A stretch of 64,000 nt of DNA from NCBI GenBank assembly GCA_003160635.1, contig PMLV01000070.1:82878-146877 (forward strand), given 5' to 3'. The stretch is from Acidimicrobiaceae bacterium (GTDB lineage: Bacteria; Actinomycetota; Acidimicrobiia; Acidimicrobiales; RAAP-2). How positions within the stretch are numbered: position 1 is the first letter of the stretch; every line of letters starts with the position of its first letter. Below, piece by piece: positions 53,378-62,393 of the stretch. Under the pieces are notes generated by a model. It made no database searches and had not been told where the DNA came from. It worked only from the letters and a program-made list of their open reading frames with translations. The translations under genes were made by a program, and so were the position numbers.

Positions 53378-54415
53378 GTGAAGCTGTCCATGCCGTTGAG
53401 CTATGCGGGGGGCTTTGCCGAGTCGGCCCGGCAGACCGCAGAGTTGGAGAAAGTCGGGCTCGACACGGTGTGGGTGGCCGAGGCCTACGGATTCGATGCA
53501 CCGAGCATGATGGGCTATCTGGCGGCCCGCACCGACACGGTGGAGATCGGAGCGGCGATTCTGCCGATCTATACCCGGACGCCGACCCTGATTGCCATGA
53601 CCGCGGCCGGGATCGACGCCCTCTCGGGAGGTCGCTGCGTGCTCGGCCTCGGCGCCTCCGGCCCGCAAGTGATCGAGGGTTTCCACGGCGTGCCCTATGA
53701 CCGGCCCCTGGCCCGGACGCGCGAGACCATCGAGATCTGTCGCAACGTGTGGGCGCGGGAAGCCCCGCTGGTGCACCAGGGAGATATCTTTCACATCCCC
53801 CTGCCCGAAGTTCAGGGCACGGGTCTCGGGAAGGCCCTCAAGATCATCGGCCATCCCGAGAGATCCCGCATCCCGATCTGGGTGGCCGCGCTCGGGGAGA
53901 AGAACGTAGCCCTGGCGGCCGAGGTGGCCGACGGGTGGCTCCCGATCTTCTTCGTGCCGGAGAAGGCCCACGCCGTGTTCGGTGATTCGCTCGCCGCGGG
54001 TGCCGCCCGCCGCGACCCGGCGTTGGGTCCCTTGCAGATTGCGGCGGGAGGTCTCCTGGCCATTGGCGAGGAGTCCGAGGTGGCGTCGGTCCGTGAGATG
54101 GGACGGGCGGGAGCGGCGCTGTACGTCGGTGGCATGGGGGCCAAGGGGAAGAATTTCTACAACGCCCTGGCCTGTCGCTACGGCTACGAGAAGGAGGCAG
54201 CCGAAATTCAGGACCTGTACCTGTCGGGCCACAAGGCAGAGGCCGCGGCAAAGGTGCCGGCCGATCTGCTCGAGGCGATGTCGCTGTGCGGTCCGGAGGG
54301 GTACATCAAGGAGCGACTGGCCGCGTTCGCCGAGGTCGGCGTGACGCACCTCAATGTCACCCCGGTGGGTGGCGACCCCGTCGCCATGATCGAAACGTTG
54401 CGCGGCTGGCTCTAG
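53378..54415 (+). CDS. F420-dependent LLM oxidoreductase (Rv3520c-like)
   Basis: This 345-residue luciferase-like enzyme is a different branch from 913 and 32623. Motifs are 'YAGGFAESARQTAELEKVGLDTVWVAEAYGFDAPS', 'RTDTVEIGAAILPIYTRTP', 'GGRCVLGLGASGPQVIEGFHGV' and 'PIWVAALGEKNVALAAEVADGWLP'. This pattern belongs to the F420-dependent family that includes mycobacterial Rv3520c. It probably reduces or oxidises a CoA or steroid-like intermediate using F420. The start is GTG 53378. Confidence 0.88.
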   Translation: MKLSMPLSYAGGFAESARQTAELEKVGLDTVWVAEAYGFDAPSMMGYLAARTDTVEIGAAILPIYTRTPTLIAMTAAGIDALSGGRCVLGLGASGPQVIEGFHGVPYDRPLARTRETIEICRNVWAREAPLVHQGDIFHIPLPEVQGTGLGKALKIIGHPERSRIPIWVAALGEKNVALAAEVADGWLPIFFVPEKAHAVFGDSLAAGAARRDPALGPLQIAAGGLLAIGEESEVASVREMGRAGAALYVGGMGAKGKNFYNALACRYGYEKEAAEIQDLYLSGHKAEAAAKVPADLLEAMSLCGPEGYIKERLAAFAEVGVTHLNVTPVGGDPVAMIETLRGWL

Positions 54416-54445
54416 CTACCGGCTCGGAGCCCTCCGCCTACGAGT

Positions 54446-55675
54446 TCACACCGTGGGCGAGCGCCAGTCGTCGCGATCGGGCAGTGGGTGGTGGAACAGG
54501 CGCGCCGCATTTCCTCCGGCGATGGCTCGCAGCTCGTCGTCGGGCAGCTCACCCCACGTCGTGAGCAGTACCTGCTGGGTATCGGGCCACGAAGAGTCGG
54601 CGTGCGGGTAATCGCTCTCGACCATGATGTGATCGACGCCGATCACATGGCGCACGGCCACCATCGACGGGTCATCGATGGAGCAGAACCAGAAGTTTCT
54701 CGAAAGGACCTCGCTCGGCAACATCGTGGACGGCCACGCCGTGCTCTCGCTTCCCGAGGCGGAATGGCCCAGCACGTAGTCGACGCGATCCATCAGCATC
54801 GGCACCCATCCGATCCCGCCCTCGGACATGGCGATGGAAAGTCGGGGAAACCGTAACGGCACTCCCGACCAGAGCCACTCTCCGGCCGCCACCAGCGCAT
54901 TGACGGGGAACAGCGTCGGCAGCAACTCGAAGGGAGGGCTCGGAGAAGCGAGCGGAGCCCAGGACGAAGAGCCGGTATGGAGGCAGACGACCGTTCCCGT
55001 TTCCTCGCAGGCGGCGAAGAAGGGGTCCCAGTGGCCGCTGAAGATGGAGGCAAAGCCAAGTTGCGCCGGAAACTCCGGGAAGCTGACCGCCTTGAATCCG
55101 CGCGCCGCGTTCCGCTCGATCTCGCCCACGGCAGTGTTGATGTCAGCCAGGTAGGGGAGTTGGAGCGGAATGATGCGGGTGGGATGGGGGGCGGCCCAGA
55201 CGTCGTGATGCCAATCGTTGAAGGCCCGCAAGCAGGCCAGCCCCAAATCTTTGTTCTCGGCGCGGGAGTACACAGCGCCGCAGAATCCCGACACCAGGGA
55301 GGGGAAGCAGAGCGAGGCCCAGATGCCGGCCCGATCCATGTCGGCAATCCGTTCCTCGATGTCAAAGCACCCTGGGCGCATCTGGTCGAACCGGGCCGGC
55401 TCCATGCTCCATTCCGCTCGGGGCCGACCGACCACCGCGTTGAGCCCGATGTTCGGGTAGTGGCGCGACTCGAAGAGCCACGACTGATTGCCCGCATCGT
55501 CTTCGACGACACGCGGCGCTTCCGCCTGGAGGACCGCCGGGAGCCGCCCCGTGAACAGGTCGGGTGGCTCGATGAGGTGGTCGTCCACCGAGATGATGGG
55601 CACGGTGATGCCACGGGGCGTGGGGTCCGGCAGCATTGTGGGCACCGCGGGGGCGTCTGGGTGCGAGACGGTCAC
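54446..55675 (-). CDS. Amidohydrolase_2 family metal-dependent hydrolase
   Basis: This 409-residue ACMSD-like enzyme has 'IISVDDHLIEPPDLF' (DxH), 'MRPGCFDIEERIADMDRAGIWASLCFPS', 'CLHTGSSS', 'MSEGGIGWVPMLMDRVDYV' and 'MVESDYPHADSSWPDTQ'. It is the closest relative of the enzyme at 6828, matching along most of its length. GTG 55675 has no clear ribosome site; ATG 55636 is an alternative start with a shorter N-terminus. The active site is conserved, and the substrate is unknown. Confidence 0.83.
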   Translation of the reverse strand: MTVSHPDAPAVPTMLPDPTPRGITVPIISVDDHLIEPPDLFTGRLPAVLQAEAPRVVEDDAGNQSWLFESRHYPNIGLNAVVGRPRAEWSMEPARFDQMRPGCFDIEERIADMDRAGIWASLCFPSLVSGFCGAVYSRAENKDLGLACLRAFNDWHHDVWAAPHPTRIIPLQLPYLADINTAVGEIERNAARGFKAVSFPEFPAQLGFASIFSGHWDPFFAACEETGTVVCLHTGSSSWAPLASPSPPFELLPTLFPVNALVAAGEWLWSGVPLRFPRLSIAMSEGGIGWVPMLMDRVDYVLGHSASGSESTAWPSTMLPSEVLSRNFWFCSIDDPSMVAVRHVIGVDHIMVESDYPHADSSWPDTQQVLLTTWGELPDDELRAIAGGNAARLFHHPLPDRDDWRSPTV

Positions 55676-55740
55676 GATGGGATGACACTACTCACTCGCG
55701 ATTCGCGACGCGAGGGAGGCGGCCGTAGGGCAGGCGCCCC

Positions 55741-56469
55741 TCAGAGCAGGCGGGTGGGCAGGGCAGTTTCGGTCACCGTCGTGCCCTGGCGAACCAGTTG
55801 GTAGGCCGTCTTTCCCTCGACCTCGGTGAAGGCCTCGTGAAGCTCGGTGCCGAAGAAAACCAGTCCCGTGCCGTTCTCGGTGGCATAGCCGTCGGGCAGG
55901 GTGCCCTCGGCGATGAGCCGATGGATCAACGGGCGTCGCTGCTCTTCGGCGTCATGGTGGGGGCTGTTGCTATACGGCAAGAACGCGAGACCGTTGGTGA
56001 TCACGCGCAGGTCCGGCCCGAACGAATCCGTCGTTCCGCCGACGTGCCAGCACAGCGAGCCGGCGGACACCCCTTTGAGGACGACGCCGGACTCCCAGCA
56101 TTCTCGAAGGATGACATCGAGCCCGTGCAGGCGCCACAACGCGAGCAGGTTGGCGGTGCTCCCGCCCGAAACCCAGATCACGTCTTGGGCCAGAAGGTGG
56201 GCGCGCATGTCGGGCACGTTCGGCATGGGAAAAAGGGTGAGGTGCGAGCTCACCATGCCGAGCTTCGAGAACGCGTTGTGCACCGCGGCAAGCCGCGCCG
56301 AGTCGTCACCCACCGCAGTGGCGATCGTGCAGATGCGGGGGTGATCCCCGGCGCGGGCCAACGCTGCAGCCAGTCGGTACGAGGCTCCGGGACGGATGTT
56401 CTGGGGATCGGGCCCCTCGGGCTGGAACCCGATGCTGTCGGCGATGATCGTGGGCTGGCGGGCTGTCAC
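55741..56469 (-). CDS. Peptidase E-like (family S51) serine hydrolase
   Basis: This 242-residue protein has the S51 pattern: 'VIWVSGGSTANLLALW', the nucleophilic Ser in 'GVSAGSLCWH' and 'LPYSNSPHHDAEEQRR' with the family's His residues. Family members are Asp-dipeptidases or cyanophycinase-like hydrolases. The GTG start is one base after the hydroxyacid dehydrogenase stop, so the genes form an operon. It has no evident link to the sugar-acid genes. Confidence 0.83.
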   Translation of the reverse strand: MTARQPTIIADSIGFQPEGPDPQNIRPGASYRLAAALARAGDHPRICTIATAVGDDSARLAAVHNAFSKLGMVSSHLTLFPMPNVPDMRAHLLAQDVIWVSGGSTANLLALWRLHGLDVILRECWESGVVLKGVSAGSLCWHVGGTTDSFGPDLRVITNGLAFLPYSNSPHHDAEEQRRPLIHRLIAEGTLPDGYATENGTGLVFFGTELHEAFTEVEGKTAYQLVRQGTTVTETALPTRLL

Positions 56470-56470
56470 C

Positions 56471-57454
56471 TCAATCCGGAAGGACCTCGGGATTGACGAT
56501 GTGCAGCGGCCTCGCCCCGGCCAGGAGCCGGCACAGGTCCTCGGCCACCGTGGCGGTGTGATTCGCCTCGGTGTTGTAGGTGGCCCCGCCGATGTGCGGC
56601 GTCAGCACCACGTTGGTCAGCTGGGTCAGAGGATGGTCGGTGGCCAGGTGTTCACCCTCGAAGTGGTCCAACCCGGCGCAGCCGACCTTGCCCGACTGCA
56701 GCGCTGCCACCAGGGCGTCGGTGTCATGGATCTTTGCCCGCGCCGTGTTCAGGTAGACGACGCCGTCCTTCATCTTGGCGAACTCTTCCTTGCCGATCAT
56801 GCCCGTCGTCTCTTCGGTCACCGGAGCGTGCACCGAGATCACGTCACAGCGTTCGAAGAGCTCGTCCAGGGAACTGGTGGCGTCGGGCGCGTAGGGGTCA
56901 TAGGCCAGCACGTCCATGCCGAGGCCCCGGAGGCGCCACCGGGTGGCCCGTCCCACGGCGCCGAGACCGACCAGGCCCGCCGTCCTGCCGGCCATTTCCC
57001 AGGCCCGGTAGCGCTGGTAGGGAATCTTTCCGTCACGATAGATCTCCCCGGCCCGCACGTCCCTGTCTGCCGGGACCAACCCACGCGTGGCGGCGAAGAG
57101 GAGGGCCACGGCCAGCTCGGCCACGGCGTCGGCATTGCGGCCGGGGGCACGCAGGACCGGGACGCCGGCCGCCGTCGCGGCGGCGACATCGACGTTGGTG
57201 GGGTCGCCGCGGCAGCTGGCCACGGCGATGATGGGTTGTTCGTACAGCTCGGCGCCGCAGGAGTCACCTTCGACGACGACCAGGTTGGCCCCCTCGGCGG
57301 CCACCCGCTCCGCCAGTTGCTGGGAGTTGTAGATCCGAAGTTGGGGGAGGTCGAGCCATGAATCGAGCACGAGGTCAGCCAGTTGGTGGAGCAGATCCAG
57401 TCCCGGACCGCTCACGGCAGCGGTGACTAGGGCCTTCGGACGTGCAGTGCTCAT
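56471..57454 (-). CDS. NAD-dependent D-2-hydroxyacid dehydrogenase
   Basis: This 327-residue enzyme has the nucleotide fold 'GLVGLGAVGRATRWRLRGLGMDVLAYDPY', the substrate Arg in 'NTARAKIHDTDALVAAL', Glu in 'HFEGE' and the catalytic His in 'LTPHIGGAT'. The usual 'NxxRGxxVD' reads 'NTARAKIHD', a mild variant. It would oxidise or reduce a 2-hydroxy/2-keto acid. It is divergent from the FGGY kinase at 57525 and followed by peptidase E. The ATG has GAGGAA upstream. Confidence 0.87.
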   Translation of the reverse strand: MSTARPKALVTAAVSGPGLDLLHQLADLVLDSWLDLPQLRIYNSQQLAERVAAEGANLVVVEGDSCGAELYEQPIIAVASCRGDPTNVDVAAATAAGVPVLRAPGRNADAVAELAVALLFAATRGLVPADRDVRAGEIYRDGKIPYQRYRAWEMAGRTAGLVGLGAVGRATRWRLRGLGMDVLAYDPYAPDATSSLDELFERCDVISVHAPVTEETTGMIGKEEFAKMKDGVVYLNTARAKIHDTDALVAALQSGKVGCAGLDHFEGEHLATDHPLTQLTNVVLTPHIGGATYNTEANHTATVAEDLCRLLAGARPLHIVNPEVLPD

Positions 57455-57524
57455 TTCCTCGAACTCCTCTCGGTGTGCGGACTTTCGTCCATAATGGCGG
57501 CATCATGACACGGATCTTGGACTG

Positions 57525-58940
57525 GTGATCAAGCCGCGCGGTTCGATAACGGTAGGCGTCGACATCGGCACGACGGCGGTGAAGGCCTTGGCCATTGATG
57601 AGAACGGGGAGGTCGTTGCCCGGAGCAGGGTGGCGCACCGGATTCTCGCGTCCGAGGCGGACCAGCTCCGCCACGACGCGCGCCGGGCCTGGCGGGCGGG
57701 CCCCCAGAAGGCCTTTGCCGAGCTGACGGCGGAGCTGGCCGCAGGCGGGCACGGGGAAGTGGCGGGGGTGGCGGTGGCCTCCATGGTGCCCTCCCTGACC
57801 GCGGTCAACGGCCGAGGCGTGCCGACGCTGCCCGGGCTGCTCTACGGGGACTTCGAAGGACGGCCGCCTGCCGCACCTGTGGATCCCGACGCGGTTGGCG
57901 ACGAGGCACTGGCTCCGGCCGGGATGCCGGACGCGGAAGGCTTCATGCGCTGGGCGCACACCCTTTCCCCCGATGCTGCGGGATATTGGCCCGCCCAAGC
58001 GGTTGCGACCTACGCCTTGGCCGGTGTCCCCGCCATCGACACCGGCGTCACAGCATCGATGGGTGACCTGCACGCAGGCGGGAAATGGAACAGCGAGCTG
58101 CTCGATGCCATCGGCGTCGAGCCGTCCCAGCTTCCCCACGTGGTCCTGATGGCCGCGGCGGCGGGCACCTTGCCCGGTACCGACACCGTGTTCACGGGTG
58201 GGTCCATCGACGCCATGTGCGATCAGATTGTCGGCGGGGCCACGGAGCCAGGCGACGTGCACGTCATCTTCGGCGCCACGCTCATCGTCTGGGTGGTCGC
58301 CGATGAGTGGTTGCAGGTTCCCGGGCTCATCAGCTACCCGCACACGACGCCGGACCGATTCCTGATCGGCGGACCAAGCAACGCAGGCGCCTTGTTCGTG
58401 GACTGGGCCCGCACCCTGCTCCGGGGTGCCCCACGCCCCGGGCCCGCCCGCGAAGAGCTGGAGCCCCGCATCGGCGTCCCCGATCGGGTGCCCGTCTGGT
58501 TGCCGTATCTCCGGGGGGAGCGCACTCCGTTCAACGACCACACGTTGCGGTCGAATCTGTACGGGATGGACATTGCCACCGGCGCCGAAGCGCTCGAGCG
58601 GGCGGCGTTCGAGGCCAGCGGCTTCGTGATCAAGCGCATCATCGACGGGGCCGGGTTTCCCACTCGCCGCATCGTCGCCAGTGGCGGGGGCTCCCGGGTC
58701 ACCGCGTGGATGGCAGCGGTGGCCGACGCCACCAATCTCCCCGTCGAGGCCGTGTCGGTCCCCGACGGGGCGGCCCGCGGGGCGGCCTACCTCGCCCGGC
58801 TTGCGGCGGGCCTGGAAACGTCGCTTACTGACGCGGCGCGTTGGGGCACGATCGGGCGCCGCATCGAACCCGATCCGACCTGGGCCCGGGCCACCGAATC
58901 TCGGTATCGCCGTTTTTGCGAACTTGGAACGGGGGCCTGA
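57525..58940 (+). CDS. FGGY-family carbohydrate kinase
   Basis: This 471-residue sugar kinase has the N-terminal phosphate loop 'VGVDIGTTAVKALAID'. The second ATPase-fold domain contains 'PYLRGERTPFNDHTLRSNLYGMD' and the adenosine-type loop 'IVASGGGSRVTAWMAAVAD'. It phosphorylates a pentulose, polyol or related sugar; which one is not clear. With the dehydrogenases around it (56471, 58943, 60181) it suggests a small polyol or sugar-acid pathway. The start is GTG 57525. It converges with 58943, stop 2 bases away. Confidence 0.87.
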   Translation: MIKPRGSITVGVDIGTTAVKALAIDENGEVVARSRVAHRILASEADQLRHDARRAWRAGPQKAFAELTAELAAGGHGEVAGVAVASMVPSLTAVNGRGVPTLPGLLYGDFEGRPPAAPVDPDAVGDEALAPAGMPDAEGFMRWAHTLSPDAAGYWPAQAVATYALAGVPAIDTGVTASMGDLHAGGKWNSELLDAIGVEPSQLPHVVLMAAAAGTLPGTDTVFTGGSIDAMCDQIVGGATEPGDVHVIFGATLIVWVVADEWLQVPGLISYPHTTPDRFLIGGPSNAGALFVDWARTLLRGAPRPGPAREELEPRIGVPDRVPVWLPYLRGERTPFNDHTLRSNLYGMDIATGAEALERAAFEASGFVIKRIIDGAGFPTRRIVASGGGSRVTAWMAAVADATNLPVEAVSVPDGAARGAAYLARLAAGLETSLTDAARWGTIGRRIEPDPTWARATESRYRRFCELGTGA

Positions 58941-58942
58941 CC

Positions 58943-60184
58943 TCAGGCGCCGTTGGGGGTGAACGCGACCTTCAGGGCCCCGCTCTGGTCCTGCCGCGCG
59001 ATCGCCTTGAGCGCATCCCACCAGTCGTTCAGACCGAAGCGATGCGTCAACATGGGGGTGATGTCGATCCGGTTGTCCGTGACCAGCTGCAGATAGTGGG
59101 CGATGGCATGCTGACGCATCCCGTCGAATTCCTCGATCCCAAAGGCATTTGAGCCGGCGATGGTCAGCTCCTTGAAGTAGGTGGGCGTCCACTCCCAGCG
59201 TTGGGGTGTGGACACGCCCGTATAGACCAGACGGCCCCGCTCGGCCAGCACGCGCACACCGACCTCGAGCGTCTCCGCCTTGGCGATGGTGTCGTAGACG
59301 ACGTCGATGTGCCCGGGGTGGGTCACGGGCAATCCATCGAACGGCGTGTGCAACAAGGCCCCCGACCATTCGGCCAGGGCTTCGACCAGGTCCAAGCGGG
59401 GCTCATGGGCGAACACTCGGGACGCGCCGAACTGCCGGGCCATGTCGCCTTGGGACTCGAAACGCGCCACCAAACCCACCTCGACCTCGGGGTGGAGCAT
59501 GCGGAGGATGGCCACACTGGTGAGGCCCAAGGCCCCGGCGCCATAGACGAGTACCCGGCCGGATTCGGGAGGCGGATGGCGGACGATGGCATGGAAGGAC
59601 ACCGAGAAGGGATCAGCCAGCACGGCGGCTTCGTTCGAGATGCCGTCTGGAACGGGGATCAACATGGAGTCATGCGCCGCCAAAAGCTCGGCCCAGGCGC
59701 CGGGCGCACCCGTGGTCACTCCCACGTGGACGCCAGCGCCGAGGTCACCCTTGGTGAAGCTCCAGCACAAGTTGAGATCTCCCGCCACACAAGGTGGGCA
59801 TGGCGGCGTCACGCCCCGGGGGCCGCAGGTGAGCCATGGGTTGAGAATGACGCGTTGACCCACGGAGAGACCCTCGGCCTCGGGTCCCAACGCCACCACT
59901 TCGGCCACCACCTCGTGACCGGGCACGTGGGGAAGTGAGGAGAATGCGGCCATCGGGTTATCGATGTCGCCCGTGCTGAAGTCGCCCAGCACGAGCTTGG
60001 CGTCCGAGCCACAGATCCCGGCAAGGATCGGTTTGGTGATCACCCAATCCGGGCGCACGAGCCGGGCATCGTCCATCTCGTGGAGGCCGAAGGGGATACC
60101 CGCCAACATCGTCTCCAGCTCATCGACAGGGGTCGGTCGAACCTCGTCGGGATCGGGTGCGGTGCCGAAGAGGAGTGCCTTCAC
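58943..60184 (-). CDS. Zinc-dependent alcohol/polyol dehydrogenase
   Basis: This 413-residue MDR dehydrogenase has catalytic zinc ligands in 'GICGSDAK' and 'PGHEVVAE' and a structural zinc lobe with four cysteines from 'CGPRGVTPPCPPC' to 'LNLC'. The nucleotide fold is 'VLVYGAGALGLTSVAI'. An N-terminal extension of about 40 residues precedes the core. The GTG start overlaps the TGA of the SDR upstream (GTGA). It would oxidise an alcohol or polyol. Confidence 0.87.
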   Translation of the reverse strand: MKALLFGTAPDPDEVRPTPVDELETMLAGIPFGLHEMDDARLVRPDWVITKPILAGICGSDAKLVLGDFSTGDIDNPMAAFSSLPHVPGHEVVAEVVALGPEAEGLSVGQRVILNPWLTCGPRGVTPPCPPCVAGDLNLCWSFTKGDLGAGVHVGVTTGAPGAWAELLAAHDSMLIPVPDGISNEAAVLADPFSVSFHAIVRHPPPESGRVLVYGAGALGLTSVAILRMLHPEVEVGLVARFESQGDMARQFGASRVFAHEPRLDLVEALAEWSGALLHTPFDGLPVTHPGHIDVVYDTIAKAETLEVGVRVLAERGRLVYTGVSTPQRWEWTPTYFKELTIAGSNAFGIEEFDGMRQHAIAHYLQLVTDNRIDITPMLTHRFGLNDWWDALKAIARQDQSGALKVAFTPNGA

Positions 60185-60978
60185 GGCGTGCCATCCGAAC
60201 GGGACTGATCGGACATGGCACGCATGCCGATCATGAAGGTGTCGATGTCGGTCGTTTTCATCTCGACCACCGTTTTCAGATCAGGCAGGTAGTGCTCGAA
60301 CGCGTCGCTGTCGATGGCCTCGGCGATGCCGCGGGCTATCACCGACGGAGGTTCCTTGGGGCCGTCGTAGAGCGGCGCGTCGTTGCCGGGCTGGTCCCAG
60401 ATCTCCGTGTCGATAGCCCCCGGAAGAATGAGTTTCACGCGAACCCCCGTGCCCTCGAGGTCCATGGCCAGCGCTTCGCTCCACCCCGCCAGCGCGAATT
60501 TCGATCCCGAATACGCGGCTTCGGTGGCGATGCCCAATCTGCCCCCGAGGCTCGAGACGTTGACGATCGTCCCCGAGGCGCGGGACAGCATGCGGGGGAG
60601 AACGGCCAACGTCAGCGCCACCGGCGACAAATAATTGGTCGCCATGGTGCGTTCCACTTCCTCCATGGTCAACTGGGTGGCGTGGCGGCGCATGGGGGCG
60701 CCGGCATTGTTGATGACGACATCGATGCCGTCGAAGTGGTCCCAAATCGTCAACGCCAGGTCGGCGGCGGTCGCCGGGACCGAAAGATCGGCCACCCAAC
60801 GCTCCGAGTCGGGTGAGGTGACCCGGCAGTCCGCCAGCACGGCATCGAGACGGTCGCGTCGCCGCGCCACCAAGGCAACCGTGTCGCCCTGAGCCGCCAA
60901 CACCCTGGAGGTGGCCTCGCCGATCCCTGAAGAGGCACCGGTGACGAGGACGATCCGCCGACGCGCCGTGGCACCCAT
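60181..60978 (-). CDS. Short-chain dehydrogenase/reductase
   Basis: This 265-residue SDR has 'VTGASSGIGEATSRVL', 'NNAGAPMRRHA', Ser in 'NVSSLGG' and 'YSGSK'. It is not of the NDLG subfamily found in the catabolic modules. The frame is open as far as 61089, but that part overlaps the tRNA-His gene, so ATG 60978 is used. It is coupled to the alcohol dehydrogenase by a GTGA overlap. Its substrate may be a sugar or polyol. Confidence 0.87.
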   Translation of the reverse strand: MGATARRRIVLVTGASSGIGEATSRVLAAQGDTVALVARRRDRLDAVLADCRVTSPDSERWVADLSVPATAADLALTIWDHFDGIDVVINNAGAPMRRHATQLTMEEVERTMATNYLSPVALTLAVLPRMLSRASGTIVNVSSLGGRLGIATEAAYSGSKFALAGWSEALAMDLEGTGVRVKLILPGAIDTEIWDQPGNDAPLYDGPKEPPSVIARGIAEAIDSDAFEHYLPDLKTVVEMKTTDIDTFMIGMRAMSDQSRSDGTP

Positions 60979-61045
60979 TTCTACTGACTCCCCTGTGTGT
61001 GTACTCGGCACCGCCAACCTGAGAGGCAGGTCGCCGGCACATTTC

Positions 61046-61119
61046 GGGGTGAGCGAGGGGTCTCGAACCCCCGACCTCCAGGACCACAACCTGGCGCTCT
61101 AACCAACTGAGCTACGCCC
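61046..61119 (-). tRNA. tRNA-His (GTG anticodon)
   Basis: Reading the minus strand gives acceptor GTGGGCG/CGCTCAC, D-arm AGCTCAGTTGG, anticodon loop TTGTGGT, T-arm with GTTCGAGA, and discriminator C73. An extra G at -1 (61120) can pair with C73, the tRNA-His hallmark. The 3' CCA is not encoded. Confidence 0.95.
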
Positions 61120-61241
61120 ACCGAGGGGGACAAGTGTGGCACATCGTCCCGACCCCCACGAGTTGAGTCCCCTACCGTGCCTGGCGCCCGGATCGCCGAT
61201 GAACGAGTACGTCGGCGTGGTATGTCAGGCTGGAACGTACT

Positions 61242-61315
61242 GCCCCTGTAGCTCAACTGGATAGAGCAGGTGGTTTCTACCCATCAGGTTGCGCGTTCGA
61301 ATCGTGCCGGGGGCG
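61242..61315 (+). tRNA. tRNA-Arg (TCT anticodon)
   Basis: The acceptor GCCCCTG pairs with CGGGGGC. The D-arm is AGCTCAACTGGATAGAGC, the anticodon stem GGTGG/CCATC encloses the loop TTTCTAC, and the T-loop is TTCGAAT. The anticodon TCT reads AGA. CCA is not encoded. Confidence 0.93.
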
Positions 61316-62313
61316 CTAGCAGGACATGCCCTCGACCGCCAGACCGGCGGGCTACTCGGTCCCCCTGAGTCGTATCATCGCCGACGCAAACGCCCAGAAC
61401 CTCGACGATCCTGCTTTTCGGCTGGCCGCACCTGGCACAAAGGTCTCGATGTCCGAGGCAACCGCAGCGCGTATCGTTCATCAGCGAGTGCAACGAGGGC
61501 CGGGGCACTCGACTGCTCGTCGGGGGACTCGTCACCGGACCCGTGACCTCTGGCTCGCGGCTGTACTGGGCGGTCTTCGTGGACCCGCCGGGTAAGCCCA
61601 TCGCTCCTTCAATGGAGCCGGTACCCAAGCCCCAGATCCTCAACTGGATCGGCGCATTCGTATCGGTGAAAACGACACGACAGCCGTTCTGCGACTTCGG
61701 TCGCGCGGCCAATCTTCCGCCCTTGCCAATCACTGGCGCGTGAGCGCCGCCTGATTACGCGTTCGCAAAGTGCCCTTGGCGGGCAGTCGCGAACAGATCG
61801 GCGCACCGAACGCCACGCTCGTCGTGGCAGGTTAAGGACGCTTTATCGACGGCTCGGCGTGCTGCCGGTCTGGCGAAGGAACTCACCGAACGAGCGTCCC
61901 ATAATGTTCAGCGGTCCCGTCCGCTGGAGGCACCGCCGGTTGGGGGACTCCCTCCTGGCCGTCGTGGGCGTGAGGCTTGAGGTTGAACTACTGAATTATC
62001 CGGCTCAGGAAAGTCAGCCGTTCGGCAAGAGCTACGGAGTCGCGGCTACGAAGCCTTTGGAACCGAGGAAGATGGTTTCGCTCAGTGGGTGAACACCGAG
62101 AATGGTTCGATCACTCCGCGGGACAACGCGCGGGCCAGTGACCGCTCTCCGGCCTTTCTTGCGCGAAACGACTGGAATAAGGCGCTGGCTGTTCGGATGG
62201 GCGACAGGAGATCCTCGATGGCTGAAACCATCATCGCCTCTGGCAAAGAGGCCAGCTACCGTTGGACGATTGGCAAGCGGCGCTTTGAGGGTGGGGAACC
62301 AGCCAGACGTGGT
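61316..62313. other. About 1 kb without a recognisable gene
   Basis: Frames of 77-150 codons exist on both strands (for example 61284-61733 minus, 61859-62092 plus). None shows a known domain or a convincing start, and the longest runs across the tRNA-Arg. Codon use looks non-coding. Its place directly after a tRNA is where integrated elements often leave remnants, but no integrase or repeated tRNA end is visible. Confidence 0.5.
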
Positions 62314-62345
62314 GAGACCGTGGGGCAGCTAGGCCCCACGGTCTC
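62314..62345. terminator. Strong hairpin, possible terminator
   Basis: A perfect 13-base stem (GAGACCGTGGGGC / GCCCCACGGTCTC) closes a six-base loop. It lies about 50 bases past the stop of the minus-strand surface protein gene at 62394. No T-run follows on either strand, so it may be a Rho-independent terminator of GC-rich type or a transcript-end stabiliser. Confidence 0.55.
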
Positions 62346-62393
62346 TAGCACATGTCAAGTCGAATACCGGGCTACCGCTACTTGGCTGATCCC

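Noticed and set aside
57375-59369. 664-codon minus-strand open frame
   Set aside because: Crosses the FGGY kinase and parts of two other genes; composition typical of a GC-rich shadow frame.
60979-61089. N-terminal extension of the SDR
   Set aside because: It would overlap the tRNA-His gene; ATG at 60978 leads directly into the Rossmann fold.
61284-61733. 149-codon minus-strand open frame
   Set aside because: It runs across the tRNA-Arg and shows no domain or ribosome site.
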